Position numbers and translations under genes: made by a program
Shown here: positions 34,591-45,789 of the stretch, in pieces
Numbering within the stretch: position 1 is the first letter of the stretch
Layout: each line of letters begins with the position of its first letter
Origin: Stenopsyche tienmushanensis
Taxonomy: Eukaryota; Arthropoda; Insecta; Trichoptera; Stenopsychidae
Length of the DNA stretch: 64,000 nucleotides
Direction: 5' to 3'
Assembly (NCBI GenBank): GCA_008973525.1
Contig: WACJ01000104.1
Location: 744,001 to 808,000, forward strand
The notes under the pieces: model-generated
Seen by the model: only the letters and a program-made list of their open reading frames with translations
Databases searched by the model: none
Told to the model about the DNA's origin: nothing

Positions 34591-35966
34591 ATGGCTGAAT
34601 GTCGGCAATGCCGAAAAAAAGGGACCGTCGCTATTGGGGGAATCGCATCAATATCGAGACAATCAACACCCACGAGTGCATACTAACAAAATATCATCGA
34701 TTTTATCCTGCGCCGCAATACAAAGCCTCATTTCGAGAGCTTCAATGTCGCATATCGAAGACAAAGGGCGCCTTTTTTTCGATCCGGCGCTATTAATTAT
34801 GCACAAAAAAGGCAAACATAGGCCGCGTCCTAAGGTCCAACAGATTGCATAATAAAGGAGTTATCGACCCGCGAGTCGATATCCCTTAAATTTTAAAAGT
34901 GAACCGTGTGCCCAAGAAACTCGCGTGAATGGATCATAAATTATGGCCGGCGTTTGTTCTGTCATGACCGTTTCTTTTTTGATTCGGCGTCCGGTTATTA
35001 TCCACGTGATATTGAATCTTCCGTGCGAAAATGCAAATGGGACCTCCGTGCTTAGAAAGGATGCGACGACCGAAAAGGATGCCGGGTTTGATCGAGCGCC
35101 CGATTCGGGCGCCCGGGCATCTTTGTTCGGAGAAGCAAAAAATGCGCTGGCAAAGTTTCTAAATATTCATTAGTACTTGAGAAGTCTTGAAGAGTGATTG
35201 ATCTATCGATCCACATGCTCAATAAAAAAAAATCGACGTCATAGGATTCATTCCGAAAGTGTTAATATGCGGATTGAATCACATCCGAATTTATTCGATG
35301 AATGCACCTGTGAGCTAAAAAATCAAGACTTGGAACCGGAACGGATCTAAAAAAATAACGGTTCGAAACTCTGGATAAAAATATGAATTTTTACCTTGGT
35401 CGCAAATTTGCATTTCCCATACATTCCTCTTTGGATCCAAACATTTTTTGTTTTAAATCGCTGGTCAAATCCACTAAACATGGTGTGATTCGACATGATT
35501 GCTCTGTATAAATAATGCATCTCATCTATAGCGCCGTTATCAGCTACGGGACCGTCCCGGAGCTTTCGTTCCGAGGCATAATTCCCGAAATTTGTAGAAC
35601 GCTGAACGATCTTCACAGGTGCACGACCGTCGAATCATCTGAGCATAACTGTTGGAATTCTTCGACCGTACACCGTTCTTCCAGATCGCAACGGTCCTCG
35701 GTTGCTGGGCGGATTCCTCGTCAAATTTATTCCCACATTCAAAGTGCGGCCCTGGCCAGCCGCTCTGTTTACCCTACCGTGAGATCGGCCGTGTATTATT
35801 TTTGAACGATATCGTAAAAAGCAACCTGTGGATCATCAGAGTCTTCCGCGTGCCTGCAGTTTTGTTGCTTTTGGCGTTTTATGAATGAAATGCTCGCACA
35901 TTTGCATACTTGCACCGCGAACTTCCTCAATATTGAAGCGTGCATTTATTTCCTCGTCCATTGATT
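34591..35966. other. Unassigned sequence
   Basis: May include decayed retrotransposon interior after the PBS, but no gag or pol motif is visible. A short hairpin ATCGAC...GTCGAT lies at 34863-34880. Frames 35515-35805 and 35652-35888 overlap and are unrecognised. Confidence 0.35.
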
Positions 35967-36209
35967 ATGCGAACTTCGAGGAAAAAGCGCACCGCCGGAC
36001 TGTCTGATAAAAACGTCGTGCATTTAACACGATCTATTGAGCGTATCAATGCAGACTATGCGCGTGCGCAGTTTGAGGACATCCAGCGTGCGTACGCTTC
36101 AGTTGGTGCGTCCGACCCTGAGACATGGCGGTCAATCCAAATAAATACCGTTCATTGGATTGCAATAAAACTTCGTCCACTTATTGCTAAGGATTCGCGA
36201 GTAACATAG
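35967..36209 (+). pseudogene. Possible N-terminal fragment of a Helitron-encoded protein
   Basis: ATG at 35967 opens 80 codons, MRTSRKKRTAGL and onward, basic at the start and then RAQFEDIQRAYASVGASDPE (20 residues). Helitron Rep/helicase proteins of insects often begin with basic, charged repeats of this style, and the frame leads into Helitron-type terminal sequence (36130-36433). No Rep (HUH) or helicase motif is present. The family call is inference from position and composition; it could be another gene fragment. Confidence 0.3.
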
Positions 36210-36433
36210 GCATAGTCTAATATTTTTAAAAAAATCAATGTTTGTTTGTTCGTATTAAATGCGCTGCCATACCGTTCATTCGATTGCAACAAAACTTTGT
36301 CAATTTATTGTTTGCACTTTTTCAAATAATATAGGCATAGTAAAAATATTGTATAGATGCAATTGTTTCAAATTTCAAACGATATTTTTAGAATTATCAC
36401 TTCTGTGGCAGCAAAGCGCCGGGTACCAGCTAG
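36130..36433 (+). mobile_element. Nonautonomous Helitron with a tandem 5' segment
   Basis: A Helitron-like 5' end, TCTAATATTTTTAAAAAAAT (36216-36235), then AATGTTTGTTTGTTCG, then CCGTTCATTCGATTGCAAC. The 3' end is AAGCGCCGGGTACCAGCTAG (36414-36433) followed by T, a classic Helitron terminus (hairpin-like sequence then CTAG|T). 36143-36215 is an earlier partial copy of the CCGTTCATTNGATTGCAA... block, also ending ATAGGCATAG, so the 5' portion is duplicated in tandem. Confidence 0.65.
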
Positions 36434-37959
36434 TATATAATAAAGCAAGACGTCTATTGTTTATTGGGGTTTGTTTTGTTTGAATCATCATATTTTCGGG
36501 TCGGACGTACCAACTGATGCTCACATGCGCAGAATCATACTTTTTAGCCTGTGGCTTGTGGATTGTCGATTGGGATTTGTCACACACTTTCTGCTAAATG
36601 CATTGGAAAACCACGGCATTGTAAATTCTTTCCGCAAGCACATTCACTGTTACCACAACCGTGATCATGCCAAACATGCGGATACCGGATATGCTACACC
36701 GGGAATAAATAATGCCTTAAATAGAATTATTTAGTCATATGAAAATGACACTTGAATGATTCTTGAAACGAGCTCCGGCAATATTCGCAATGATATTTCT
36801 TGGGAAAGAACGGTTTTTTTATTGCAAAGATTATGCAATGGAATACAATGCACTTTACAAAATTGCATAGCAAAAGTGGCTCTCATACTTTGCATACCGC
36901 GACATGAGTATGTGACAAGAACAAAAACTTAACGGTGCTTTCTTGTACCATGGTTAACAACGACGGTTATGATAAAACAATCTCGGTTGTCATCGACGGA
37001 TCCGGCCGACGATATCCATCATCAGCGCCTATTATCCGGGATGCGCATGGGATTTAGATCGCGAAACAAATGCGTTTGATGAATCACGCCGCTCGTACTC
37101 CCGACAAGCCTGACGAAGATGCCAAGGCTCTGACGTCTTCTTCCTTTTCGTCAGACCCAAATAACTTGGTGATGCGTCTCCTTACAAAGAGGCAGACGAT
37201 CTCCTAATGGCTCTCACAATGATACCCAGAAGTGTTTCGACAAGTCCATCCGGCCAATTTCTGCAGCGTCGTCCAGAAATCTCATTCCATTGTCGGCGAT
37301 CAGCATCTCTGATTGGGCCCGCATGTTGAATGTGTTTCTGCAAGTCCACGCTGATGAAGATACTCCGGAAATAAAATTGTTTATTGAATTGGTGGTGGAG
37401 CCAAAAATCCGTAGAAACGACACGATGATGGATGCTGCCCAATAGTCCTGCTTGGAATACCAAAAATCCATTTTTGGACACCCAAATCAACATATTCACG
37501 GCGATCTTCGGATTTCTTGAACGCCCCCCAATAAAATGTCGATCGGAAGGATGACAAGCGCATCGTTAATATCCTTATAAAATTTTATGACTTTATGTCC
37601 TATTTTAAATCAAGTTCAATGCGCTGATTCCGTGTGTGTGCCGTGTGCCAGACTGACACTTTGAACATTTATTATTATGACTACCGTTGATGAAAATAGA
37701 AGCCAAATTGAATAATTTCGGATTTCACTCAGATTTAATTCGCGACGGGTTTTGACCTTTTAATGCACACGGTTAACCGAAGGCGGAACGGCCTGTCACA
37801 TTTATATTATATGATTCGAGCGAAGTCCCAGAAGTAGTCGACCTGACGCACAGATGAAACATATGTCATCATGGATGAAACATAGGTCAATCGCTTCATA
37901 ACTGAGACAAATTAATACGGATGGAACTTTTATGATATGATGTAAATCATAGAAGGCCC
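36434..37959. other. Unassigned sequence with a 105-codon minus frame
   Basis: Minus frame 37182-37499, with overlapping minus frames 37214-37471 and 37381-37563, lies in a less AT-rich block. It holds protein-like stretches (DLGVQKWIFGIPSRTIGQ in one frame) but no recognised family. Plus frames 36259-36483 and 36471-36734 are unrecognised. Confidence 0.35.
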
Positions 37960-38105
37960 CAGGTATGCATTTTTTGCCAAAAATGTCGCAAAAAGTCCTA
38001 AAAAGCGGAACCACAAGGTCTGTGTGCTCAACTGGTCCGTCTTTCGGACCGCTGATACGACGAACGAGCACCTTGCGATCGGACGCCATGTCCACAGAGC
38101 AAATC
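37960..38105 (+). repeat. Dispersed repeat R (subfamily B)
   Basis: CACAAGGTCTGTGTGCTCAA, the hairpin GGTCCG-TCTTT-CGGACC (38034-38050), GAACGAGCACCTTGCGATC and GGACGCCATGTCCACAG. Long match to 14705-14880, with a different hairpin loop. Confidence 0.7.
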
Positions 38106-38989
38106 GAAATGACGAAAAAAAAGTACGAAGCCCTGTTATAAATGGCGCTATAGACATCGGACATCCAAATTAATAAGCAATATTTTTGCAGCAAGTCGAT
38201 GATAATTAGGATCACGCGATCGTGACGCATTTCCACGTCACTTTTACGATGGGAAATTTAAATTCATATCGCCCAATTAGAAAGCGGTTCGATGAAGTAA
38301 TTAGATGAGATTCTTTTTATCAAATAAAAAAGCAATTTGAACGGTAGTAATTTTATAAATCATGATGTTTTTTAATGGAAAGCGCAAAAAACCACCATAA
38401 AAATTAATTGAACAACATCCTCCCGCTAACGCTGGGAAGAATCCCACAAAATTGAATGAGCTTTATTGCGTCATAAATATCACAATATTTCAAATGGATG
38501 ATGAAATTCGATCGGACGTGTAGTTCTCTTCATGATGTGATATTTTTTTTTCAGAGATCGACGAAGTATTTACATAAGCGAAATGTTGCAAATAACCGTT
38601 TGACCTTATGGGCGCTTCGGAGATCGTGGATCGCGGTGGTTTTTAGATTGAGGTGGTGGTTTTTACGCGGTTTTTTTTAAAAAGGAAAATCCACCGGCGG
38701 AAAATACGAGCGCGGAAGCATGGCGAAGAAAAATAAATGCTGTTACTTGTCGGCAAAAGCGGCCAGATGGAGACCAGGAGACTTCGCACTGGCGGAACCC
38801 ACTCCCGTATCCCCCGCTTTTCCCGGCCCTGTTCGCTGGGGGTAATCCAGAAATAGACCGGTGGTTCAAGGAAGAAAGAGACCAAGCGCCAGCTATGCCA
38901 ACTTTCTCTCTGGTATCGCAGACGAAAGCATCCCACTGCTCGACCGCAGATGATCGTCGCGCGGAGATCAGCTCGGACGCTGCGATCCA
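38106..38989. other. Unassigned sequence, GC-rich toward the right
   Basis: 38600-38960 is GC-rich and open in two minus frames (38643-38993, 116 codons; 38663-39112, 149 codons). Simultaneous openness of overlapping frames argues for composition. No domain seen. Confidence 0.35.
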
Positions 38990-39560
38990 CCATAAAATAA
39001 GCGACCGAGTAAACATTGAAAAATCCACAATTATTTTTTTTTGCATTTTTTCAAAGTTTATATCATCAAAAATATATTCCCCATAAGAATTTGCTAAATT
39101 AAAATTATTCACAGAGTTATAGCTATTTTAGTGACGCAGCAACTAAGGTGGTCCTATCAAAATTAAATCTTTAAACGCGTTTTTCTCGAAACTACTTTTT
39201 TCAGCACGGTTGACATCACATCTCAAGTCTTAATTAACCGATTTATTTCAAATTTAATCTTAAAAATAAATATATATTTATCTATTGTGCCTATCAGATT
39301 TAAGTCAAAATTTTATTTTTAATCATTAAAAAAAAATTTAAAACTGTGAAAAAATAGGGTCAAAAATGCCTATTTTTATAAAAAAACATTAGCCATTTTG
39401 CGAAGATAAAATTATTTTTATCTGAGGTAGAAGACTATAGCGACATCTCTATTAATTAAGAATCTTTTCAATTTTTTAAATTTTAGATTACTAGAAATGT
39501 TGAAATCGTGTCAACAAGGATACGCCCTTTTTAACCCTTACACATTACTTTATGTCTATA
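38990..39560 (-). repeat. Dispersed repeat G, longest reverse copy
   Basis: Holds CACGGTTGACATCACATCTC (39217), TGTGCCTATCAGATTTAAGT, CATTTTGCGAAGATAAAATT (39393), TATAGCGACATCTCTATTAA (39437) and the terminal motif GAAATCGTGTCAACAAGGAT (39510). The same edge in the opposite sense lies at 41278 (GGGCGTGTCTTGATTGATAC), so the family has a definable terminus. Confidence 0.65.
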
Positions 39561-39624
39561 AAAAAAATTAATTTAATTTTTTTGTATATTCTGAAAATGT
39601 CAATTTCTGGCGAATAAATGTATT

Positions 39625-40045
39625 ATAAAGTTTATGGCAAATTATTAGATCTGCTTAAAATATCACTGCTGTGCGTGAGTGTATACGGGAAAACCCGAGG
39701 CGGTTAATTTCTCATCGTTCATAAGAACTTACCAGATGACAAATAACTTCTTGTAGTCTAAACTGGATTATATAGATATTGATGGTATGTGGTTTCAATA
39801 GGATGACCCTATGTGTTACACACCGCATGCCATGATGGACATTCTGCATGAACGATATGTTTGAGCGACTTACGGAATATTTGTCGCCAATCAAAATTCT
39901 GATAGATATTTGAACAATATTATATTTAAAAATTAATGCCATAAAATATCATTTTAAATAAAGGAATAAATGAGTAGATATCTTATACATGAATTATTTT
40001 ATTTACATTTAAAGATAGAGCGTTCTTGCTGAAATATCGTGTGTA
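39625..40045 (+). pseudogene. IS630/Tc1-like transposase fragment with 3' end
   Basis: At 39778-39863 the reading is IDGMWFQ, a stop, then DDPMCYTPHAMMDILHERY. This matches the WFQQDGATCHTSHATMDLL-type motif, with the second catalytic Asp, of this Tc1/mariner lineage. Downstream the right terminal repeat GAGCGTTCTTGCTGAAATAT (40018-40037) is present. Sister copies lie at 11807, 27787 and 29560. Large parts of the gene are missing, so it is inactive. Confidence 0.75.
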
Positions 40046-41269
40046 TGCTGATCATTTCCATTGTATGACATTTAGGTATAGTATTTTAATAGTTATGAAT
40101 GAGTCCATTGATTGCAGCGAATATAGGTTGAGCCTTGAAGGAAAACGTGACAGCTCGCTTCAGTATGCATAATTAAATATTCATCATACTCCAGACAGTT
40201 TGGCTCCCGATTTCGAGGCCCCGCTATGGAGTAATTCCACACATGTTCAAGTCCATTGTTGATTTTCTTGGAATAATTTCATTCATGAGTCCGCCGACAG
40301 AAGGTTGAAATGACAATTGGACGATCGGTGACGTCGCATCAGATGTTAACCACTTGGCCGAAATCGTCGATGAGCATCGAATCCGCGTGGGAGGCGAGGA
40401 ATGTTCTATAAGGAGTACTCAGGGGGGACATTTGCATCCGAAAAAGCGCAGGAAGTCGTCTTCTGGCGTGGTTAATACACGGCAACATTCCCGAACGTTG
40501 TCCTCATTCATCCAGACGGGATCTTTTTGCTTTTAGGTCACTGCCATTGCCGGTAGGCGCTAAACCGCAGCTTAAAGCTCCGAAAATAATCAGACAAAGC
40601 GCCGCTCCCATTGAGATATATCACCATTTTCGCACTTCCCAAACAAAGCTCAGATATCTGGAGAAAGCGTCTGGCAGTCCATCCGTCTAACTGTGTACAC
40701 GAGTGCGATCAAACGCGCCAACAGATTATGATAAAACCGGAGCAGATTGCTTGTGTCTATAGGAACGAGTGTTTAAATTAAATAAAAGACCAAACAAGCC
40801 GATGAAAGAGAGTACACATTGGTGGTTTACTCTCAATCCAATAATTGCCCGATTCGCGTTTGAAGATCCCATCCGGATTTATGAATTCCGATCGGGAGTA
40901 CTTCTGGGAAGCTGGCGAGTTGAACGCTTTCCTCTGTTTTGACTGGGCATACCTGCAATCGATTTATATTTGACATTCAAAACCACATTGCAGGCAGGTT
41001 GTTAGTACACAGAATTGACGAATTGTATAAGCACTGTATGTATTAATTACGGAATTTTAGCAATCCACCGATATGAGCGCCTCATCAGATCGAACCATCG
41101 ACGAAGCTGGTCTTTCTGGCAAAATCTTAAACGAAGCATGCTTACATGCAATCCTAATAAGCTAAATTAATATTTTGCATCATGAGCAAACATATTTGAC
41201 ATTTTTAAAATAAATAAAATATCAAAGGAAAAAATAATAAATTAAAAAAAGCTATAAGTGTAGTGGGTA
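40046..41269. other. Unassigned sequence
   Basis: 40190-40720 is less AT-rich. The plus frame 40354-40536 (60 codons) is hydrophilic with no recognised domain. No repeat match elsewhere in the window. Confidence 0.4.
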
Positions 41270-41800
41270 AAATAAAGGGCGTGTCTTGATTGATACGATT
41301 TTAACCCTTCTAGTGTTAAAAAATATTTTTTAAAAAATATGTTCTAAATAAGTTAAGATGTTGTTATAGTCTCTAATTAAAATAAATTTAAAAACCATAT
41401 ATTTACATAAAATAATGACTGTTTTAAAAAAAGTCATTTTTTTGCCTTCTTTTTTACAGTTTTATTTTTTTTTTAAATATTTAGAAATTAAATTTTGATA
41501 TAAATCTGCTAGACACAATAGAAGATTATATAATAAATATTTTTTATTAAGCTTAAAGTAAATAAATTAATTAAAACTTGAGATATTATGTCAACCGTGT
41601 CAAAAAAATAGTTTCGAGAAAAACGCGTTTAAAAATTGCATTATGATAGGATCGGCTTAGTTGCCGCGTTACTAAAATAACTATAACTCTGTAAATAATT
41701 AGAATTTTGGACATTTCTTTGAAGGATACATTCTTAAAGGCTTAAATTTTTCAAAAATTACTAATAAGTCCATTTGTTTAATATAAAATATTTGAGATAA
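41270..41800 (+). repeat. Dispersed repeat G
   Basis: Starts GGGCGTGTCTTGATTGATAC (41278), then runs through TTTGATATAAATCTGCTAGA, AACTTGAGATATTATGTCAA and AGTTGCCGCGTTACTAAAAT. Roughly the same length as, and the inverse of, 38990-39560. Both ends can therefore be compared. Confidence 0.65.
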
Positions 41801-41819
41801 AAATACAATTCAAACCACG

Positions 41820-42207
41820 TGAATCCCCATTTTTGTAAAACACCATCAATGTGAATGATAAAATTCCTTTCTGCTGAGACTCGGACTAAAACTCGCAAAA
41901 TCGCCGATTTCCCGACAAATTATTTATTTACGTCGCTGCAGATGAATACTTATTTATTACAATACTTTGATGTGATTCGTAATTATATTACGGAGGAATA
42001 CAAAAAAATTGAGCCCCGTATCTATTATATTTCATATCGATATTCCCATTATTAGAATCGAGGTGTAGTAAATACATCACCGGTAGGGTGTTGATATTAA
42101 TGTAACAATTTGAAAAACATATATGCACTGTATATATGTATGTACAGAATAGACAGTTATTGCCCCTAGGCGTCGTCTAAGCTCGCCAATTAGTAGTTAA
42201 GCCACTG
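41820..42207 (-). mobile_element. hAT fragment with intact terminal repeat
   Basis: The right end on the minus strand is CAGTGGCTTAACTACTAATT (42207-42188) followed by GGCGAGC, the hAT terminal repeat. The body shares TGCTGAGACTCGGACTAAAA (41873) and GAATCGAGGTGTAGTAAATA with 6770-7244. The dimerisation-domain part is absent. The element ends inside the coding-like frame at 42190-42687, so it probably inserted there. The adjacent 8 bp on that side are TTTCCAAG. The other target duplication was not located. Confidence 0.75.
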
Positions 42208-42687
42208 TTTCCAAGCGTTCAGATTTTGGCGATAATGTCGCTCATGTGCATCGGGTATATTGTCCATTAACGTCATAAATATTTTTATAGAACTTATCCG
42301 ACACTTTGTAATAGTCATCTTTGCATAGCGGATTTTGTGGTTTCCCGTATTTGTCGCAGCATACATAATTCGGTACACCCATTTTGGATGGTACCGTATT
42401 ATAAATAACAGTAAATTTTTCGACAAAGTCCATTTCGATTCAATTTCACACCCCGAGGAATCAAATTCCGGATGCAATTCCTTGCTTGGTTAGATCCAAG
42501 ATCCTGCGCTTCCCACGACGAATTGCATTGCCAGATAGCGGATCGCTTCCGTGAAAGCCTGGTCCCGAATATCTGGTCCGAGTGTTTCGAAAGAGAGAGA
42601 GGAACATTTTTTTCTGGTCCAGACAAAATTTTGCACACGCTTCGGATCGATTAATATTTGTTTCTGCTGGCCGCATAGCTTTTGCAA
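42208..42687 (-). pseudogene. Broken coding-like frame, interrupted by a hAT element (unrecognised)
   Basis: On the minus strand one frame is open from 42687 to a stop at 42490 (65 codons; basic, with SFETLGPDIRDQAFTEAIRY). It resumes after that stop, then a neighbouring frame carries 63 codons (42433-42242) with PQNPLCKDDYYKVSDKFYKN and four Cys. The first frame continues with DAHERHYRQNLNAWK and then enters the hAT terminal repeat at 42207. The amino-acid composition (charged, Cys-bearing, no low complexity) looks like decayed protein rather than chance. Breaks: one stop, at least two frame shifts and the hAT insertion. It faces the frame at 42759 head to head across about 70 bp. Family unknown. 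Compact divergent genes would fit an endogenised large DNA virus, but this is speculation. Confidence 0.4.
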
Positions 42688-42758
42688 TTTTACGGTTGTT
42701 TTGAAGGAGATGAGCGCAGAGCCGACAAACGAAACATTAAAAATATGGACTATTAACT

Positions 42759-43184
42759 ATGGAAGGCGATTTAACACGTAACATAATTAAGACGTTATCT
42801 GAGGCCGGTCCAGGTACTCGTTGGCAGATTGAAGATTTGATTGCTCCGGTAAATGGCAGCTGTTTATGGCTGTGTATTCCTATTAGCGTTGGACTATTTA
42901 TAAATTGGATCAGGTAGCGTCTGAAGCTTTGGAAAAATATCTCAAAACCGGAACACAATCCTTGGTATAATTATACGCCGGCGGAAAATAGTTCTGGTGC
43001 ACTGTCGCTAATAATACTTTTGTGCAAGTCAAAAAAACATTTTTCTGGCCTGGCAAAACCGAGGCGACGTAGGATCGAGGAAGTCGTAATAATAGTGCCG
43101 AGATTAATTGTTGTCGGACGACTTTCTGCTCAGGATTTCGCAGACAAAACAATTTCAGGCAAACGAATCATCGCTAACATTTAA
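42759..43184 (+). pseudogene. Membrane-protein-like frame with one internal stop (unrecognised)
   Basis: ATG at 42759 opens 52 codons, MEGDLTRNIIKTLSEAGPG and onward, ending in a hydrophobic helix CLWLCIPISVGLFINWI before TAG at 42915-42917. The same frame continues, without any other stop, for 88 codons to TAA at 43182-43184, with PEHNPWYNYTPAENSSG and a very basic patch (KPRRRR) after a short hydrophobic stretch. So 142 codons have a single interruption in AT-rich DNA. The sequence before the ATG is AT-rich (ATATGGACTATTAACT). I do not recognise the family. The head-to-head neighbour at 42208-42687 suggests a shared origin. It could be a readthrough gene, a recent pseudogene, or two small frames in register by chance. 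Confidence 0.4.
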
Positions 43185-43252
43185 TATATTATATTTATAT
43201 AAATAAAATGAGTCCTCGCGCGAGAAACGTGATATTTGGATCGATGCGCACA

Positions 43253-43266
43253 CTGCGCATGCGCAG
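43253..43266. promoter_or_regulatory. NRF-1-like palindrome
   Basis: CTGCGCATGCGCAG is a perfect 14-bp palindrome matching the known binding motif of NRF-1 (erect wing in insects), usually found close to transcription starts. It lies 70 bp downstream of the 42759-43184 frame. Whether it is a promoter is inference. Confidence 0.45.
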
Positions 43267-45789
43267 ATATGGCGCTGCATCAATGGATTCAAACGTGATG
43301 CATAAGCAGCGCCGCGATCAAACGGATCAAAGGCGATGGTGCAATTATGCCAATGGTAATATGATCCGATTTTTTTTCGTATTTGGATTTAGTCTATGCA
43401 AATTTGTATTCTTAGCTAGATTTGTATATAAATCGAATATTTGAACATAAATATGACAATATCGCAAATATAGCATTGGCCTTGGTAGACGAAGTCTACT
43501 CCCACGTTACCATACTTTGGCCAATGAACCAAGAGAACAACTCACTTAAACATCTTACCATGCAAAAATATTCAACAAGTAAACTATTTACGTCCAGCAA
43601 TACGTCTCCACATCCTGCATCCTGACGGCGGTCGAATTTCCTGAACGGAGAAAATACGAGCAGGCGAGGCGGCGCCGCAGACCACCTCCCGGGGCCGGGC
43701 GGGACGGTGTGTAAAAACACCGTCGGATGGTGTTTTTTCTCCTATTCCAGAAATGGCAAAGTCAATTAACAATGGATTCGTCGATTCGCGACGGAGAAGA
43801 GTGACAGGCGCGCGGTCGATCCGCAGATGGGGGCGGCATACCGTTCGAAGCGTCGCCGGGCTATTGTGTCTTATTGGGCTGTCACAATGCAGGTCGCCAC
43901 GTGGGAGGATGGAATCAGGAATGTGAAGAATTGTGATTGATAACATTCCCGGCGACGACGCAATACCAACCTCAAGGCGATCATCATTTTGCATGTTATC
44001 GGATGGTTGACCCGCCGATGAGTAAACGCGCATATATGCGATCGGATTCACAGCCTATTCTGCGATTTTGACTTGTAATATTATGTTGGGAACACTGTTA
44101 GCTGCGCTACGAATACAGTGAGTGTAGTTTATTGACAGTTCTTCATTTATGATTTCAGAAATCCTTCAAAGATGCTAAGTAATGTAGATCAAGTCACATA
44201 GGCAGTGTTGCTTGTTGAATAAGGCTTAAATCAGCGTAGGGTGGATGTTACCCTGACTGTACCCTACATTCACGGTATCTCTGGAAACCTGGAAGTGATG
44301 GCACAAGACCAGCTCGGTTTATCATCTTGAAAGTCCTGCCGAATTGGGTCTTCACCACCGTCAAGATTAAACAGCATCTCCAATAAAACAGAGTATTTAT
44401 AATTGCATATGTTATTTATGGAAGCACAGATCTACAGACAAATATTATTGTTGTATTTAAAAAAAAAAAAAAAAATTATGCGCGTTGTATTCCTTTCATA
44501 ACAGGGTTAAATAACGCGCGCGTGTGCGCGTGAAATACAGGGTGTTTTGACACTTCCTTAAATAACGCTTCTTATATGTTTATTTGTTGTTTTTTTTTTT
44601 AATAAAAAAAATTAAAAATTAATCGTTTTATTGACAGTATAAAAAGCGGCGTGTCTCGAATGATACAAACATCATTATTCAATTGAGAGATATATCCTAA
44701 TATTTCAATGTGTACGATACGTAAATGGGATGGAAAATAAATCAAACAAGTCGGGTCGCGCAAAAAAAAAAAACAATTTGCAATAATTTAACGAATAACA
44801 CGCATAAATCATGTTTATGGGCCCCCAAATGTTATTAATTCGCAATCTATTCGGCAAACAGGCGGAAAAAAAGCCCCAACAAATTGGTGCACATATGCAG
44901 ATTCCACCGGTGTCATAAATCGCCGCCGTACATCCGAAGGATCAGAATTGAATCTCGGCGGACCACAACGGAGTCCGCGTACGTATTCGCGCAAACGGTG
45001 AACAAAATCGAAATGTCAGTGACACCTAATTTAGCATCGCCGAAAAATCGGCCCACTCCCGATCGGGCGCAGCAAATCCGGGCAAAAAAGCGAGTTACAC
45101 TCAATTAAATACAGTTTGAAATATGACATGGAAAAAGTGAGCACACGGGCACTCGCACGCGGGGGAGTCGCTTGCGCAATCCCGTGCCGTCCCACGTGCC
45201 CGAGTGCCCAAATCGGACACTAAAGCCGAATAATGTTACATTACCGCCGGAATAAATTAGCGGCCGAGTGAATGCGAAGGTGACACCTTAGACGTAGATT
45301 CCTCGTCCCTCCCGGGAATACGCCACCGCCATCCCAAATGCGACGGTGTGATCGACCGATTAATCGCAGGCGCGCAACTAATGACCCGTCGCATCCTCGA
45401 CGGTCTATCTACGAAATCGCATTGGACATAGATTGTTTTGTTTTTTGCAATTAGACCCATTTGACCGGATAAAAATGAGCGTAGACGCGGACATGCCGAA
45501 AGCATACCGATTTATATCCTTCATTAAAAACCATTTGATCGAATGTTGATACAGTAAGATAGATCTTGGACTTGTTGTTTCTCCAGAACTATCCAAGCTG
45601 CTGTTGTTTAAAATATATCCTCAGTGAATTTGAAAACAATACTTTTATTTGAATGATCTTAGAGCCCAACTGATATAAAATCTGAGCTAGATTCTACACT
45701 GGGTGAATATTCGCCTTAATTTATAACGGCAAAATATTGGTCGGCAGAGTATAAATAAAACCATACGAGCTTTCAAGAACAACATCGCA
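43267..45789. other. Unassigned sequence with GC-rich blocks and poly(A)/(T) runs
   Basis: 43590-44050 and 44890-45400 are GC-rich. The minus frame 43584-44051 (155 codons) and frames at 44884-45108 have no recognised domain. A reversed F5 core (GATGAGTAAACGCGCATATA) lies near 44019. A poly(A) run of about 17 lies near 44459-44475, followed by an alternating CG/TG stretch at 44514-44530 and TACAGGGTGTTTTGACACTT (44536), which resembles a mariner-type end. Confidence 0.4.

Noticed and set aside
38643..39112. 149-codon minus frame as a gene
   Set aside because: Two overlapping minus frames are open over the same GC-rich block and the 5' end lies inside a G repeat.
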